A DNA stretch of 64,000 nt. Origin: Acidimicrobiia bacterium. Its GTDB lineage: Bacteria > Actinomycetota > Acidimicrobiia > Spongiisociales > UBA4744. How positions within the stretch are numbered: position 1 is the first letter of the stretch; each line of letters starts with the position of its first letter. Of the stretch, positions 50,275 through 59,309 are shown one piece after another. The DNA lies in contig JAOTUY010000001.1 of NCBI GenBank assembly GCA_029863625.1, forward strand, positions 18,046 to 82,045, read 5' to 3'. The notes under the pieces were generated by a model. That model worked only from the letters and a program-made list of their open reading frames with translations, was not told the DNA's origin and made no database searches. Made by a program: the position numbers and the translations under genes.

Positions 50275-51309
50275 ATGGGTCACAGCGTCGCGATCCTGGG
50301 GGCGTCCGGATATGCGGGCGGTGAGTTGGTACGACTTATCGACGACCACCCGGCCTTCGACGTGATCTATCTCGGCGCGAACGCAAACGCGGGGAGGCAG
50401 CTGGCAGAAGTACATCCTCATCTAACGGGCGGCGGACGCCTGCTGGGGTCGACCGACCCGGCCGACCTGCCGCCCGTCGATCTCGCCTTCCTGGCGCTCC
50501 CGCACGGCGCATCGGCTCGGGTCGCAGGCGAAATACTCGAACGGGGCACCAGAGTGATTGATCTAGGGAGCGACTACCGCCTCGACACCGAGGAACGATA
50601 CGAGTCCGCCTACGGCACTTCGCACCCCTTCCCCGGGCGACTGGGGGAGTGGGCTTACGGGCTTCCGGAGCTGTTCGGGGGTCCACTACCGGGTGCTGAT
50701 CGCGTGGCCGTGCCCGGGTGCTACCCAACGGCGACGGTACTTGGCCTGGCGCCGCTTCTGGTGGCGGGACTGATCCAGCCCGAAGGGATTGTTGTTCATG
50801 CGGTGTCGGGAGTGTCCGGCGCCGGAAGATCGGCCCGGGAGGAGTTGCAGTTTGGCGCCATCGACGAAAACGTCGGTGCCTATGCGGTTGGGCGGCATCG
50901 GCACAGGCCCGAGATCGAAATGGCCCTCGAGATGGCAGCAGGGATCCGTCGCGTGTCCGTTACCTTTACGCCTCATCTGGTGCCGATGCAGCGAGGCATC
51001 CTGGCCACTGCGACGGCTGTGCTCACCAAGCCGGTGAAGCGGGCCGCGCTGCAGCAGATACTGCAAGCCGCGTATCGAGATGCCAAGTTCGTTGAGGTGA
51101 TCGACGGATCTCCTCAAACCCGCTGGGTGGTTGGGTCGAATCGGGCGCTGATTTCTGCCTTTACGGACGACACGACCGGTCACGCGATCGTTCTTGTGGC
51201 AATCGACAACCTGGTGAAGGGGGCAGCCGGGCAGGCGATCCAGATTGCCAACCTGATGCTTGGGTTGGACGAAGACGCCGGTCTGCCGCTTGCCGGGTGG
51301 ACGCCGTGA
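50275..51309 (+). CDS. argC: N-acetyl-gamma-glutamyl-phosphate reductase
   Basis: A 344-residue NADPH enzyme of arginine synthesis, step 3. It has the nucleotide motif VAILGASGYAGGELVRL, the catalytic Cys in VAVPGCYPTATVLG, and the active-site region HRHRPEIE. The ATG at 50275 has GAGG seven bases upstream; a GTG at 50263 is possible. It is the first gene of an ArgR-controlled unit, followed after 37 bases by argB. There is no argJ gene between them. Confidence 0.95.
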   Translation: MGHSVAILGASGYAGGELVRLIDDHPAFDVIYLGANANAGRQLAEVHPHLTGGGRLLGSTDPADLPPVDLAFLALPHGASARVAGEILERGTRVIDLGSDYRLDTEERYESAYGTSHPFPGRLGEWAYGLPELFGGPLPGADRVAVPGCYPTATVLGLAPLLVAGLIQPEGIVVHAVSGVSGAGRSAREELQFGAIDENVGAYAVGRHRHRPEIEMALEMAAGIRRVSVTFTPHLVPMQRGILATATAVLTKPVKRAALQQILQAAYRDAKFVEVIDGSPQTRWVVGSNRALISAFTDDTTGHAIVLVAIDNLVKGAAGQAIQIANLMLGLDEDAGLPLAGWTP

Positions 51310-51346
51310 GCTTCATTCTGGACATTTGCTCCAGCGGAGGTCCTTA

Positions 51347-52255
51347 GTGGCAATCGGCCATTCAGCTCCCAACCCTGCCAAGTCACGCATTGCCACGACG
51401 ATGGGCAAGGCGCGCATCCTGATGGAGGCCATGCCGTACATCCAGGCCTTTCGCGGCAAAACCGTGGTTATCAAGTACGGCGGATCGGCCATGGTTGACG
51501 AAAACCTGCGCCACAGCTTTGCCGGCGATGTCACGCTGCTATCTCTGGTTGGTATCAAAGCGGTAGTCGTTCACGGCGGTGGTCCCCAGATCAACGAGGC
51601 CCTCCGTGATTCCGGGATCGAGTCAGAGTGGGTGGACGGTCTGCGTGTATCGGATGCCCGGACCGTCAGGATTGTGCAGTCGGTGCTGGCAGGAGCTGTA
51701 AACCCCGACATCGTGCGCCTGCTCATGGGACATGATGCGCGAGCGGCGGGCATCACGGGGATCGATGGCGGCCTGTTCGGAGCCCGCCAAAAGGACCCGC
51801 GGTTGGGGTTTGTTGGTGAGGTAGCCCGGGTCGATCCGGAAATCATTCTTGGCATGTTCGAACATGGGTTGGTTCCGGTGATTGCGCCGCTGGCGCGGGG
51901 GATCGACGACGGGCAGGTGTACAACCTCAATGCCGACACCGCCGCGGGCGTCTTGGCGGTCGCCCTGAACGCTGAAAAACTCGTGTATCTGACCGACGTC
52001 GAAGGTCTCTATCGCGATGCCGATGACGACGAGAGCCTGATTCAAAAAATGAGCCTGACCCAGGGCAGAGACCTGCTGATGAGTGGATCAATCTCCGGTG
52101 GGATGCTCCCCAAATTGGAGTCGTGCGTCCTGGCCATGGAGGCGGGCGTGCGCCGGACCCACATTCTCGACGGAAGGGTGCAGCACGCTCTGCTCCTGGA
52201 AATCTTCACACCAGAAGGAATCGGGACGATGATCCGCCAGGACGCGGAGGACTGA
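51347..52255 (+). CDS. argB: Acetylglutamate kinase
   Basis: A 302-residue amino-acid kinase-fold enzyme, step 2 of arginine synthesis. It has VVIKYGGSAM, VVVHGGGPQINEAL, NLNADTAAGVLAVAL and the C-terminal GTMI motif. The GTG at 51347 follows GCGGAGG; the open frame extends upstream into argC but without a better start. The N-terminal extension resembles that of arginine-inhibited hexameric NAGKs, but feedback inhibition is not provable from sequence. Confidence 0.95.
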   Translation: MAIGHSAPNPAKSRIATTMGKARILMEAMPYIQAFRGKTVVIKYGGSAMVDENLRHSFAGDVTLLSLVGIKAVVVHGGGPQINEALRDSGIESEWVDGLRVSDARTVRIVQSVLAGAVNPDIVRLLMGHDARAAGITGIDGGLFGARQKDPRLGFVGEVARVDPEIILGMFEHGLVPVIAPLARGIDDGQVYNLNADTAAGVLAVALNAEKLVYLTDVEGLYRDADDDESLIQKMSLTQGRDLLMSGSISGGMLPKLESCVLAMEAGVRRTHILDGRVQHALLLEIFTPEGIGTMIRQDAED

Positions 52256-52380
52256 CCAGACCCGTTGGCCGGCACGGTGTGCACAGTCCCGGCCATAGCG
52301 GAGAGCTTGCGGCGTCGTGACCGCCGGGCCGCCGTACTGATGGCTGCGGCAGGGGCAGCGCGGAGCGTCCGAGGTTCCGG

Positions 52381-53199
52381 GTGTATGTTTTGGTTATGCG
52401 AGAGGCACCTCCGGAGATCGTCGATCTCGCCGACGAGTATGAGGATTCGTACCTCGTGTGTCTCGAGGACTGGTCCGGCGAGATGCAGGAGGCCGGGGAT
52501 CACAAAGCTCGGTGGTACCGCACGATGCGAGACCGGGGGTTGCGGGTCAAGCTGGCGATTGGCGAAGACGGACGGCCGATCGGGTTGATCCAGTACCTGC
52601 CGATCGAACACTCGCCGGCCCTGGGGACGGATCTCTACATGATCATGTGTGTCTGGGTCCATGGTTACAAACAAGGCGTCGGCAAACACCAGGGCCGCGG
52701 AGTGGGTAGTGCCTTGCTGGCGGCCGCCGAACGAGACACCCGGGAGTTGGGGGCGAAAGGGATGGCGGCCTGGGGCGTCGTGTTTCCGTTCTGGATGAAG
52801 TCCGCGTGGTTCAAGAAGCACGACTACATCCAGGCCGATCGACAGGGGACGCAGGTTCTGGTGTGGAAACCGTTTACGGACGACGCGCTCCCTCCCCGCT
52901 GGATCGAGCCAGGGCCGAAGCCGGCCCGGGTTGAGGGCAAGGTGACGGTGAACGCTTTCGTCAACGGTTGGTGCCCGGCCTGCAACCTCGTCTACGAGCG
53001 AGCAAAGAGGGCCGCAACGGACCTGGGTAACGACGTCGTGTTCGAGAGTGTGGACACAACCGAGCAGTCGGCAATGATCAGATGCGGTCGTTCCGACTGT
53101 GTTCTGCTCGACGGGAAAACCGTTCAGAAGGGCCCACCCCCTTCGTACGACCATATCTACAAGATGATGGCCAAACGCGTCGCCAAGCTGCCTCGCTGA
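52381..53199 (+). CDS. GNAT acetyltransferase fused to a YoaP-like C-terminal domain with a CxxC motif
   Basis: A 272-residue two-part protein. The N-terminal GNAT domain (to about 165) has QGVGKHQGRGVGSALLAAAE for acetyl-CoA binding and a YIQADRQGTQVLVWKPF strand. The C-terminal part (about 190-272) begins KVTVNAFVNGWCPACNLVYE, a thioredoxin-like strand-CPAC-helix start, and ends with DCVLLDGKTVQKGPPPSYD. YoaP-type proteins of unknown function have this architecture. Start GTG 52381 or ATG 52396. It interrupts the arginine genes and has no obvious link to them. Confidence 0.75.
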   Translation: MYVLVMREAPPEIVDLADEYEDSYLVCLEDWSGEMQEAGDHKARWYRTMRDRGLRVKLAIGEDGRPIGLIQYLPIEHSPALGTDLYMIMCVWVHGYKQGVGKHQGRGVGSALLAAAERDTRELGAKGMAAWGVVFPFWMKSAWFKKHDYIQADRQGTQVLVWKPFTDDALPPRWIEPGPKPARVEGKVTVNAFVNGWCPACNLVYERAKRAATDLGNDVVFESVDTTEQSAMIRCGRSDCVLLDGKTVQKGPPPSYDHIYKMMAKRVAKLPR

Positions 53200-53638
53200 C
53201 TCGAGCGCCGACCGGCCGGCACCGGAGGCTCTTCGCGATGAGTCATCGATCGCGCCGGCACCAGTGACCCCTTCGTCGCGTGCCTCAGGTTGCTTGGCGG
53301 CCGGGTCGGCGCGGATGCTCCGCCGTGGTGAAGTGGGCCGGAAGGTCATCGTCTGCGGATCGAAACAGACCAGACCGTGTTGCTCAGCGAGTTCGGGTGC
53401 GAAGCAGACGCCTCCTCAGCCATGCTGTTCGCCGAACGTTGGTACCGCCCCAACGACCAGCGTGCGAGCCGTACATCCGTGCTCGTGCACACGAGAAACG
53501 GTCTTCGACGCGGGCTTCGCCGTTGTCGCCCGGTGCGGTTTGGAGACTGCATACGGTCCGGGGCGTCGCCCATCACCGGCGCTCGGAAGGTTGCGCTCAG
53601 CATGCTCCGGCAAGTTCGGGATGGGCTAACCTCGCCCG
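53200..53638. other. Intergenic stretch without a supported gene
   Basis: About 440 bases. Several overlapping open frames cover it in different frames, none with a ribosome site, recognised motif or convincing codon pattern. It could be gene remnants left where argJ, argD or argF would be expected. A leaderless promoter for the next gene lies at its end (TAACCT, 53627-53632). Confidence 0.5.
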
Positions 53639-54127
53639 ATGAGCGTGACGGGATCCGAGTTGGCTGCGGCTCGATTGGTGATGGCTCACCGCTGGGCGGC
53701 CTTGGCGACGCTGGGCGACGAGGGCCCCGCCGCCTCCATGGTTGCGTACGCGCCGGAGCCCGACCTCAACAGTCTGGTGATGTTGCTCAGCTGGCTTTCG
53801 GAACATACGCGCAATCTCGTCACAGAGCCGCGGACTGCTCTGGTGATTTCGGAGCCCGATCCGGGCAGCGGCGATCCGCAGACACTCGCCCGGCTCAGCG
53901 TCAAAGGAACGGCCGAGACGGTAGAACGGACCGCACCGGGTTTTGAGGGCGTCTGGCGGACCTACCTTTCTGTACTACCCGACGCGGCCCCGCGTATCAC
54001 CCTCGGTGACTTCTCGCTCTTCCGGGTCGTTATTCGCGAAGCCCGCTACGTCGGAGGGTTCGCTCAAGCAGGCACCATCCCGCCCGGGCGGTTATCGGCC
54101 GCCGCACTCGAATTGGCGATCCTGTGA
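53639..54127 (+). CDS. Pyridoxamine 5'-phosphate oxidase-like FMN-binding protein
   Basis: A 162-residue split-barrel protein. ARLVMAHRWAALATLGDEGPAASMVAYAPEPD is the usual N-terminal strand pair of the PNPOx/HugZ group, followed by LSWLSEHTRNLVTEPRTALVI and ARLSVKGTAETVE. Members bind FMN, F420 or haem. The substrate is not assignable. TAACCT lies exactly six bases before the ATG, indicating a leaderless mRNA. Confidence 0.78.
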   Translation: MSVTGSELAAARLVMAHRWAALATLGDEGPAASMVAYAPEPDLNSLVMLLSWLSEHTRNLVTEPRTALVISEPDPGSGDPQTLARLSVKGTAETVERTAPGFEGVWRTYLSVLPDAAPRITLGDFSLFRVVIREARYVGGFAQAGTIPPGRLSAAALELAIL

Positions 54128-54163
54128 TCTCACGTTCTGGCGTTGGCCGGCGTTGTTAGTGAT

Positions 54164-54631
54164 GTGAAGCTGCCGCCGTTCCAATCACTCCTGGATGCCC
54201 ACCGAGAAGATGTCTTTCGGTTTCTTGTTGCTTCCGTGGGCCGCGACGAGGCTGAAGACTGTTTCCAGGAAACCTTCATGGCTGCGTTGCGCTCCTATCC
54301 GGGTCTTTCCGATGGATCCAACCTGAAGGGCTGGTTGTTCACCATCGCCCATCGCAAGGCGATCGACTGTCATCGCCGCCGCCGGCGGGCCGGCGTTCCA
54401 CACGCCGAACTCCCCGAGACCGGGGAGGAACGAGAGCCCGAGACGGTTGATCAAAGTCTGTGGGTCCGGGTGAGGGGGCTGCCTCCCAAACAGCGGTCGT
54501 CGATCGTGCTGCGCTACGTCGAAGACCTGCCGTACCGGACCATCGGGGAGGTAACCGGTTGTTCTGAGTCCGCCGCCCGCCAGAACGTTCGCGCCGGGCT
54601 CATCAAACTACGAGAGGAGTTTGGGACATGA
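54164..54631 (+). CDS. ECF RNA polymerase sigma factor paired with MGMT
   Basis: About 155 residues. Region 2 is LLDAHREDVFRFLVASVG, DEAEDCFQETFMAALRSYP and LKGWLFTIAHRKAIDCHRRR. Region 4 is LPPKQRSSIVLRYVEDLPYR, then SESAARQNVRAGLIKLRE. GTG 54164 is preferred; TTG 54143 is possible and neither has a good ribosome site. Its stop overlaps the start of the MGMT gene (ATGA), so the two are translationally coupled. No anti-sigma gene is adjacent. Confidence 0.85.
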   Translation: MKLPPFQSLLDAHREDVFRFLVASVGRDEAEDCFQETFMAALRSYPGLSDGSNLKGWLFTIAHRKAIDCHRRRRRAGVPHAELPETGEEREPETVDQSLWVRVRGLPPKQRSSIVLRYVEDLPYRTIGEVTGCSESAARQNVRAGLIKLREEFGT

Positions 54632-55221
54632 ACGATCTGGAGCACGCCCTTGCCAACTTCGGGGCCGTCAGCGTCCCGGCGACATCTGCTGCCCGGCGGT
54701 TTGTCGACGAGGCAGGCCAGATGATCGACATTGCCTACACCACCGTCGATTCGCCCATCGGAGCACTGATTCTCGCTGCGACGCCGCGGGGCCTGTTGCG
54801 AATCGGGTTTGACAACGAGACCGATGTATTGGCCGTCCTGGCGGAGCGTGTCTCCCCCCGAATCTTGGAGTATCCGGGCCGCCTGGCGAGCGCTCAGAAG
54901 GAATTAGACGAATACTTCGCAGGCCGCCGGGACCACTTCCATCTACCGCTCGACTGGGCTCTCATCGGCGGATTCCGGCGACGGATCCTGGAAGTCACGG
55001 CCAGGATTCCCTACGGAGGTGTCTCGACGTATCAGGACGTGGCCGGGCAGGCAGGTCAGCCGAAGGGTGCCAGAGCCGCCGGACAGGCTCTTGGTGGAAA
55101 CCCGATCCCGGTCATCATTCCGTGCCACCGGGTGCTGCGGAGCGGGGGAGGAATGGGTGGCTATGCCGGCGGTACGGATCGAAAGGAATACCTGCTCCGT
55201 CTGGAAGGATCCATACTCTAG
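54628..55221 (+). CDS. ogt: Methylated-DNA--protein-cysteine methyltransferase with N-terminal extension
   Basis: A 197-residue suicide DNA repair protein that removes alkyl groups from O6-alkylguanine. The acceptor Cys is in IIPCHRVLRS, the Arg finger/helix region is RIPYGGVSTYQDVA, and GMGGYAGGTDRK follows. About 40 residues precede the usual SPIG start (MNDLEHALANFGAVSVPATS and onward). This extension is long for an Ogt, and its position behind a sigma gene suggests a sigma-interacting segment. That role is inference. The gene is coupled to the sigma gene by ATGA. Confidence 0.93.
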   Translation: MNDLEHALANFGAVSVPATSAARRFVDEAGQMIDIAYTTVDSPIGALILAATPRGLLRIGFDNETDVLAVLAERVSPRILEYPGRLASAQKELDEYFAGRRDHFHLPLDWALIGGFRRRILEVTARIPYGGVSTYQDVAGQAGQPKGARAAGQALGGNPIPVIIPCHRVLRSGGGMGGYAGGTDRKEYLLRLEGSIL

Positions 55222-55237
55222 GCCGGCTTGGCTCTTC

Positions 55238-55257
55238 TATGCGGATATGCGTATAGT
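55238..55257 (+). promoter_or_regulatory. argR promoter with ARG box, leaderless
   Basis: TATGCGGATATGCGTATA (55238-55255) shares GATATGCGTATAGT-type sequence with the argC operator. The -10 TATAGT (55252-55257) ends exactly six bases before the argR ATG, so the transcript probably starts at the ATG. ArgR autoregulation is implied. Confidence 0.8.
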
Positions 55258-55263
55258 TGTGCG

Positions 55264-55731
55264 ATGCGATATACGGCTGCACGACGCCGGGCCATCCGGC
55301 GCATTCTGATGACCAGACACATCACGCGACAAAGCGATCTCGTCGAGCAACTCGAAGGGGAGGGTTATCAAGTCACCCAGGCAACGGTGTCTCGTGATTT
55401 GAGCGAATTGGGCGCAATGAAGAGGCGCTCGTCCGATGGTCTCTTCGGGTACACGCTGCCCGACGTACCTACCCCGTTGGAGGGAAGCTACGAAACCGTT
55501 TCGAAGGCGCTGGCCCAGTTCGCCAAGACGATTACCTCAACCGGCAGCCTCGTTGTGATCACGACCCCTCCCGGCGCCGCCCAGGTTGTCGCAGGCGCCG
55601 TCGACGGCGCAGGGCTGGTGGGAGTTTTGGGCACGGTGGCCGGCGATGACACGTTGCTGGTGGTCGTCGATGAGCAAGTGGGCGGATGGCGCGTAGCGAA
55701 AGAACTGGAAAGAATCGGAGTTGGAAGATGA
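55264..55731 (+). CDS. argR: Arginine repressor ArgR
   Basis: A 155-residue hexameric repressor. The N-terminal winged helix has [20 protein letters not shown], then [13 protein letters not shown]. The C-terminal arginine-binding/oligomerisation domain ends with [17 protein letters not shown]. The start MRYTAARRR is set by the leaderless promoter; a reading that begins 12 codons earlier would place the promoter inside the gene. The stop overlaps argG (ATGA). Confidence 0.95.
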   Translation: MRYTAARRRAIRRILMTRHITRQSDLVEQLEGEGYQVTQATVSRDLSELGAMKRRSSDGLFGYTLPDVPTPLEGSYETVSKALAQFAKTITSTGSLVVITTPPGAAQVVAGAVDGAGLVGVLGTVAGDDTLLVVVDEQVGGWRVAKELERIGVGR

Positions 55732-56933
55732 AGAAGGTAGTTCTGGCGTATTCCGGGGGCCTGGACACTTCGGTGATTCTGCGGTGGCTCATCGAGGAGT
55801 ACGACGTCGATGTGGTGGCCTATACGGCAGACGTAGGGCAAGGCGATGAGGTCGAGAGTGCCCGGGCCAAGGCGCTGCAGACCGGGGCTGTTGAGGCTAT
55901 TGCGGAAGACCTCACCGAAGAGTTCGTGACCGATTTCGTGTTCCCGGCCTTGCGGGCCAATGCGGTCTACGAGTGGTACTACCTCCTGGGGACCTCGCTG
56001 GCGCGTCCCGTCATCACCAAAGGCTTGATCCGCGTTGCCGAGGAGACGGGTGCGGACGCGATTGCGCATGGGGCCACTGGAAAGGGCAATGATCAGGTTC
56101 GCTTTGAGCTCTCGGCCTATGCGCTGAAGCCGGACATCAAAGTTATCGCTCCCTGGCGGGAATGGGCGTTACGCGGTCGCGCTGACTGTGTCTCGTATGC
56201 AGAGGAGCGTGGCATCCCAATTCCAGTGACACCCGAGAATCCCTATTCAACCGACGCGAATCTCCTGCACATCTCGTACGAGGGCGGTGTGCTCGAGAAC
56301 CCTTGGGCGGCGCCCCCGCCGGGTATGTTCCATATGACGGTCGATCCCGAGTTAGCACCGGATAAACCGGAATGGGTCACGATCGGGTACGAGAACGGCA
56401 ACCCGATTTCCGTCGACGGCGAGCAGTTGACGCCGGTGGAGGTACTCAAACGTCTCAATGAAATGGGGGGCAAGCACGGGATTGGCCGGGTCGACATCGT
56501 CGAGAACCGGTTCGTCGGGATGAAGAGCCGCGGTGTCTACGAGACTCCGGGGGGGACCATCCTCCATCATGCTCATAAGGCGGTTGAGTCGATAACTCTG
56601 GACAGGGAAGTCGCCCATCTGCGAGACGAGTTGGTGCCGCGCTACGCAGAGATGGTCTATAACGGCTTCTGGTTCGCGCCGGAGCGAGAAGCACTGCAGG
56701 CCTTTATGGACGATGTTCAACGGCGGGTGAGCGGCGAGGCACGTCTCAAGCTCTACAAGGGCCAGGTGTACGTCGAAGGAAGGCGCTCGGAATCCTTCGG
56801 ACTATACGACCAGGCGACGGTGACGTTTGAGGAGGACGATGTCTACGAACAGGCCGATGCCAGCGGCTTCATCCGTTTGCAGGCTCTGCGGTTGCGAACG
56901 CTCGCTGAAGAGCGCCTCGGGGAGGGCGAGTGA
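55728..56933 (+). CDS. argG: Argininosuccinate synthase
   Basis: A 401-residue ATP-dependent ligase joining citrulline and aspartate. It has the PP-motif [18 protein letters not shown], the [14 protein letters not shown] segment, and [24 protein letters not shown]. The start at 55728 overlaps the argR stop, so argR-argG-argH form one unit. Length is standard for the family. Confidence 0.97.
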   Translation: MKKVVLAYSGGLDTSVILRWLIEEYDVDVVAYTADVGQGDEVESARAKALQTGAVEAIAEDLTEEFVTDFVFPALRANAVYEWYYLLGTSLARPVITKGLIRVAEETGADAIAHGATGKGNDQVRFELSAYALKPDIKVIAPWREWALRGRADCVSYAEERGIPIPVTPENPYSTDANLLHISYEGGVLENPWAAPPPGMFHMTVDPELAPDKPEWVTIGYENGNPISVDGEQLTPVEVLKRLNEMGGKHGIGRVDIVENRFVGMKSRGVYETPGGTILHHAHKAVESITLDREVAHLRDELVPRYAEMVYNGFWFAPEREALQAFMDDVQRRVSGEARLKLYKGQVYVEGRRSESFGLYDQATVTFEEDDVYEQADASGFIRLQALRLRTLAEERLGEGE

Positions 56934-57006
56934 ACCGACAGCTACGAGGCCGGAGTACTCAGTACTCACTGTTCAGTAGTGGGGATGGACGAAACGGAGT
57001 CCGGTC

Positions 57007-58365
57007 GTGACCCTATGGGGTGGGCGTTTTTCGGAGGATCCTCATGAAGAACTGATGACGTTCACGGCGGACCGTTCGGACCGACGCCTTCTCCAGGACG
57101 ATCTTCTTGGTTCCGCCGCCCATACCCGCATGCTGGGCGAAGTTGGGTTGCTTTCCGAGGAGGAGGCCCGGCAGCTCGTCGAAGCCATCGGTGATCTCCT
57201 GGAAGAAGCCCGGGAGGGACGCTTCGAGTTCGACGATGCCGATGAAGACGTTCACGCGGCCGTGGAGCGTCGGCTCCATGACGCCATCGGTCCATTATCT
57301 GGAAAACTTCATACCGGCCGGTCACGCAACGATCAGGTAGCGCTCGACCTGCGCCTCTACCTATCGCGAGCGACTCATCGGCGAGTGGCCCAGCTCAAAT
57401 CGTTTGGGAGGATCCTTGCCGATAAGGCAGAGGAGGTCGGTGACACGGTGGTTCCCTCCTACACCCATCTTCAGCAGGCGCAGGCAATTCCGCTGGCACA
57501 TCATCTTCTGGCCTACGCCTGGATGTTGTTGCGCGACATCGAGCGGTTGGAGGAGGCCGAGCGGCGGATCGCGATATCGCCCCTCGGCGCCGGCGCATCA
57601 GGCGGCAGCAGCCTGCCACTCGACCCACGAATCGTCGCGGACGAACTCGGCATGACGGGCACCTTCGCCAATTCGCTCGATGCCGTCTCGTCACGCGACT
57701 TCGTCGCCGAATATGCCTTCTGCTGCGCTCAGGCCCTCACCCACCTTTCTCGTCTCGGCGAAGAGCTGGTTTTGTGGTCGACCACGGAGTTCGGGTGGGT
57801 GACTTTTGCCGATCGCTTCACGACCGGTTCATCGGCCCTCCCCCAAAAAAAGAATGCCGACATCGCTGAGCTGGTCCGGGGAAAGGCCGCCCGTGTGATT
57901 GGTGACCTCACCGGACTCCTGACGCTCCAAAAGGGCCTGCCGCTCAGCTACAACCGCGACCTGCAAGAGGACAAGGCCGCCGTCTTCGACGCGGACGACA
58001 CGCTGGCAGGGGCGTTGGCGGCCCTCTCGGGGATGGTTGCGTCGGCCGAATTCGATCCCCCCGCGCCGTCGAGTTGGGTCACTGCGCTGGATCTCGCCGA
58101 GATACTGGTCGAGCGCGGGATCCCGTTCCGGGAGGCGCACCAAGCGGTTGGCCGACTAGTTGCCCGGCTTCTCTCAGAGGGCAAGACCCTGGCCGAGGTG
58201 AGTGCCGGCGAGCTGGAAGCAGCCCACCTCAGCTTCATCCCGGAGGATCTCGAGATTATCGATCCGAAGGTCTCGGTGGAGCGCCGTCGCACAGCCGGAG
58301 GAGGCAGCTACGTATCGGTGCTTGACCAGCTGGCCGAGCTGCGCTCGTTGTTGGGTGAGGCGTAG
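57007..58365 (+). CDS. argH: Argininosuccinate lyase
   Basis: A 452-residue fumarase-superfamily lyase releasing arginine and fumarate. The family signature GSSALPQKKNAD is intact, with the TGRSRNDQVALDLRLY and SYTHLQQAQAIPLAHH regions. The GTG start follows ACGGAG. It is the last gene of the arg unit, 73 bases after argG. Confidence 0.97.
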   Translation: MTLWGGRFSEDPHEELMTFTADRSDRRLLQDDLLGSAAHTRMLGEVGLLSEEEARQLVEAIGDLLEEAREGRFEFDDADEDVHAAVERRLHDAIGPLSGKLHTGRSRNDQVALDLRLYLSRATHRRVAQLKSFGRILADKAEEVGDTVVPSYTHLQQAQAIPLAHHLLAYAWMLLRDIERLEEAERRIAISPLGAGASGGSSLPLDPRIVADELGMTGTFANSLDAVSSRDFVAEYAFCCAQALTHLSRLGEELVLWSTTEFGWVTFADRFTTGSSALPQKKNADIAELVRGKAARVIGDLTGLLTLQKGLPLSYNRDLQEDKAAVFDADDTLAGALAALSGMVASAEFDPPAPSSWVTALDLAEILVERGIPFREAHQAVGRLVARLLSEGKTLAEVSAGELEAAHLSFIPEDLEIIDPKVSVERRRTAGGGSYVSVLDQLAELRSLLGEA

Positions 58366-58477
58366 GCCTTGAGCCTCATGCTGGGATCGCCCAGTTAAAG
58401 GGGGTCCGGTCATCCTGCCCGAGACGGTATCCGCTCTCGATGGCCTTGTATGGCGAAGGTCATCCAGTTTGGCCCAG

Positions 58478-59194
58478 CTAGCGACCATCGATGAGGAGGG
58501 CCTCCAGGGCGATCATGACCATGTCGTTGAAGGTCTTCTCGCGTTCGGAGGCCGAGGTGCTCTCGCCGGTGGTGATGTGGTCACTGACAGTCAGGATGGC
58601 TAAAGCGCGGGCTCCCGTCTCGGCTGCTGCTCCGTAGAGCCCGGCTGCCTCCATTTCCACAGCCAGGACGCCCATGCGCGCCATCACCTCGAACATCTCC
58701 TTGTTGGGATTGTAGAAGAGATCGGCCGAGTGGACGTTGCCTACCTTGGCCTCGATGCCGGCGGCCATGGCTGCCTCATGGGCGGCTCGCAAGAGACCGA
58801 AATCGGCGGTCGCCGCGAAGTCGAAGCCGCCGTAGCGCACCCGGTTAGTCCCCGAGTCTGTGGACGCTCCGATGGCGAGAATCACGTCACGAATGACAAC
58901 CTTCGAGCTCAGACCCCCGCAGGAGCCGACCCGAACGAGTCTCTCGACTCCGAAATCACGGATCAATTCCGTGGCATAGATCGATGCAGAAGGAATGCCC
59001 ATGCCGGTACCCATCACCGATACCGGGGTGCCCTTGTAGGCACCGGTGAATCCCAGCATGTTGCGCACGGAGGTCACCTGCCGAGAGTCATCCAGGAAGA
59101 TCTCCGCAATGTGCTGAGCTCGCAGAGGGTCCCCGGGGAGTAGAACCGCTTCAGCGAAATCATGGCGATTCGCGTCTATGTGCGGGGTCGGCAT
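58478..59194 (-). CDS. deoD: Purine nucleoside phosphorylase, DeoD type
   Basis: A 238-residue hexameric phosphorylase. It has the N-terminal [14 protein letters not shown] phosphate loop, [31 protein letters not shown] and [13 protein letters not shown], then the catalytic Asp in VSDHITTGE. It cleaves purine (deoxy)nucleosides for salvage. Convergent with argH across 112 bases that contain only a weak hairpin (CTGGG-ATCG-CCCAG, 58381-58394). Confidence 0.95.
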   Translation of the reverse strand: MPTPHIDANRHDFAEAVLLPGDPLRAQHIAEIFLDDSRQVTSVRNMLGFTGAYKGTPVSVMGTGMGIPSASIYATELIRDFGVERLVRVGSCGGLSSKVVIRDVILAIGASTDSGTNRVRYGGFDFAATADFGLLRAAHEAAMAAGIEAKVGNVHSADLFYNPNKEMFEVMARMGVLAVEMEAAGLYGAAAETGARALAILTVSDHITTGESTSASEREKTFNDMVMIALEALLIDGR

Positions 59195-59309
59195 TGCAGC
59201 CTCTCTAAAGCCGAAAGACGCAAGGTAACTGATAATGCTGGCTAAGTGGTATCACTTTGTGCCGGGATCAGGGCTGGCGGCCGCCCATCCACTATTCGGA
59301 GCTGGGTCA

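Noticed and set aside
53264..53629. Overlapping plus-strand frames between the YoaP-like and FMN-protein genes
   Set aside because: Several mutually overlapping frames with no motif, ribosome site or consistent codon pattern.
56950..56975. GAGTACTCAGTACTC repeat between argG and argH
   Set aside because: Short palindromic/direct repeat with no partner elsewhere in the arg regulon and no resemblance to the ARG box; likely chance.
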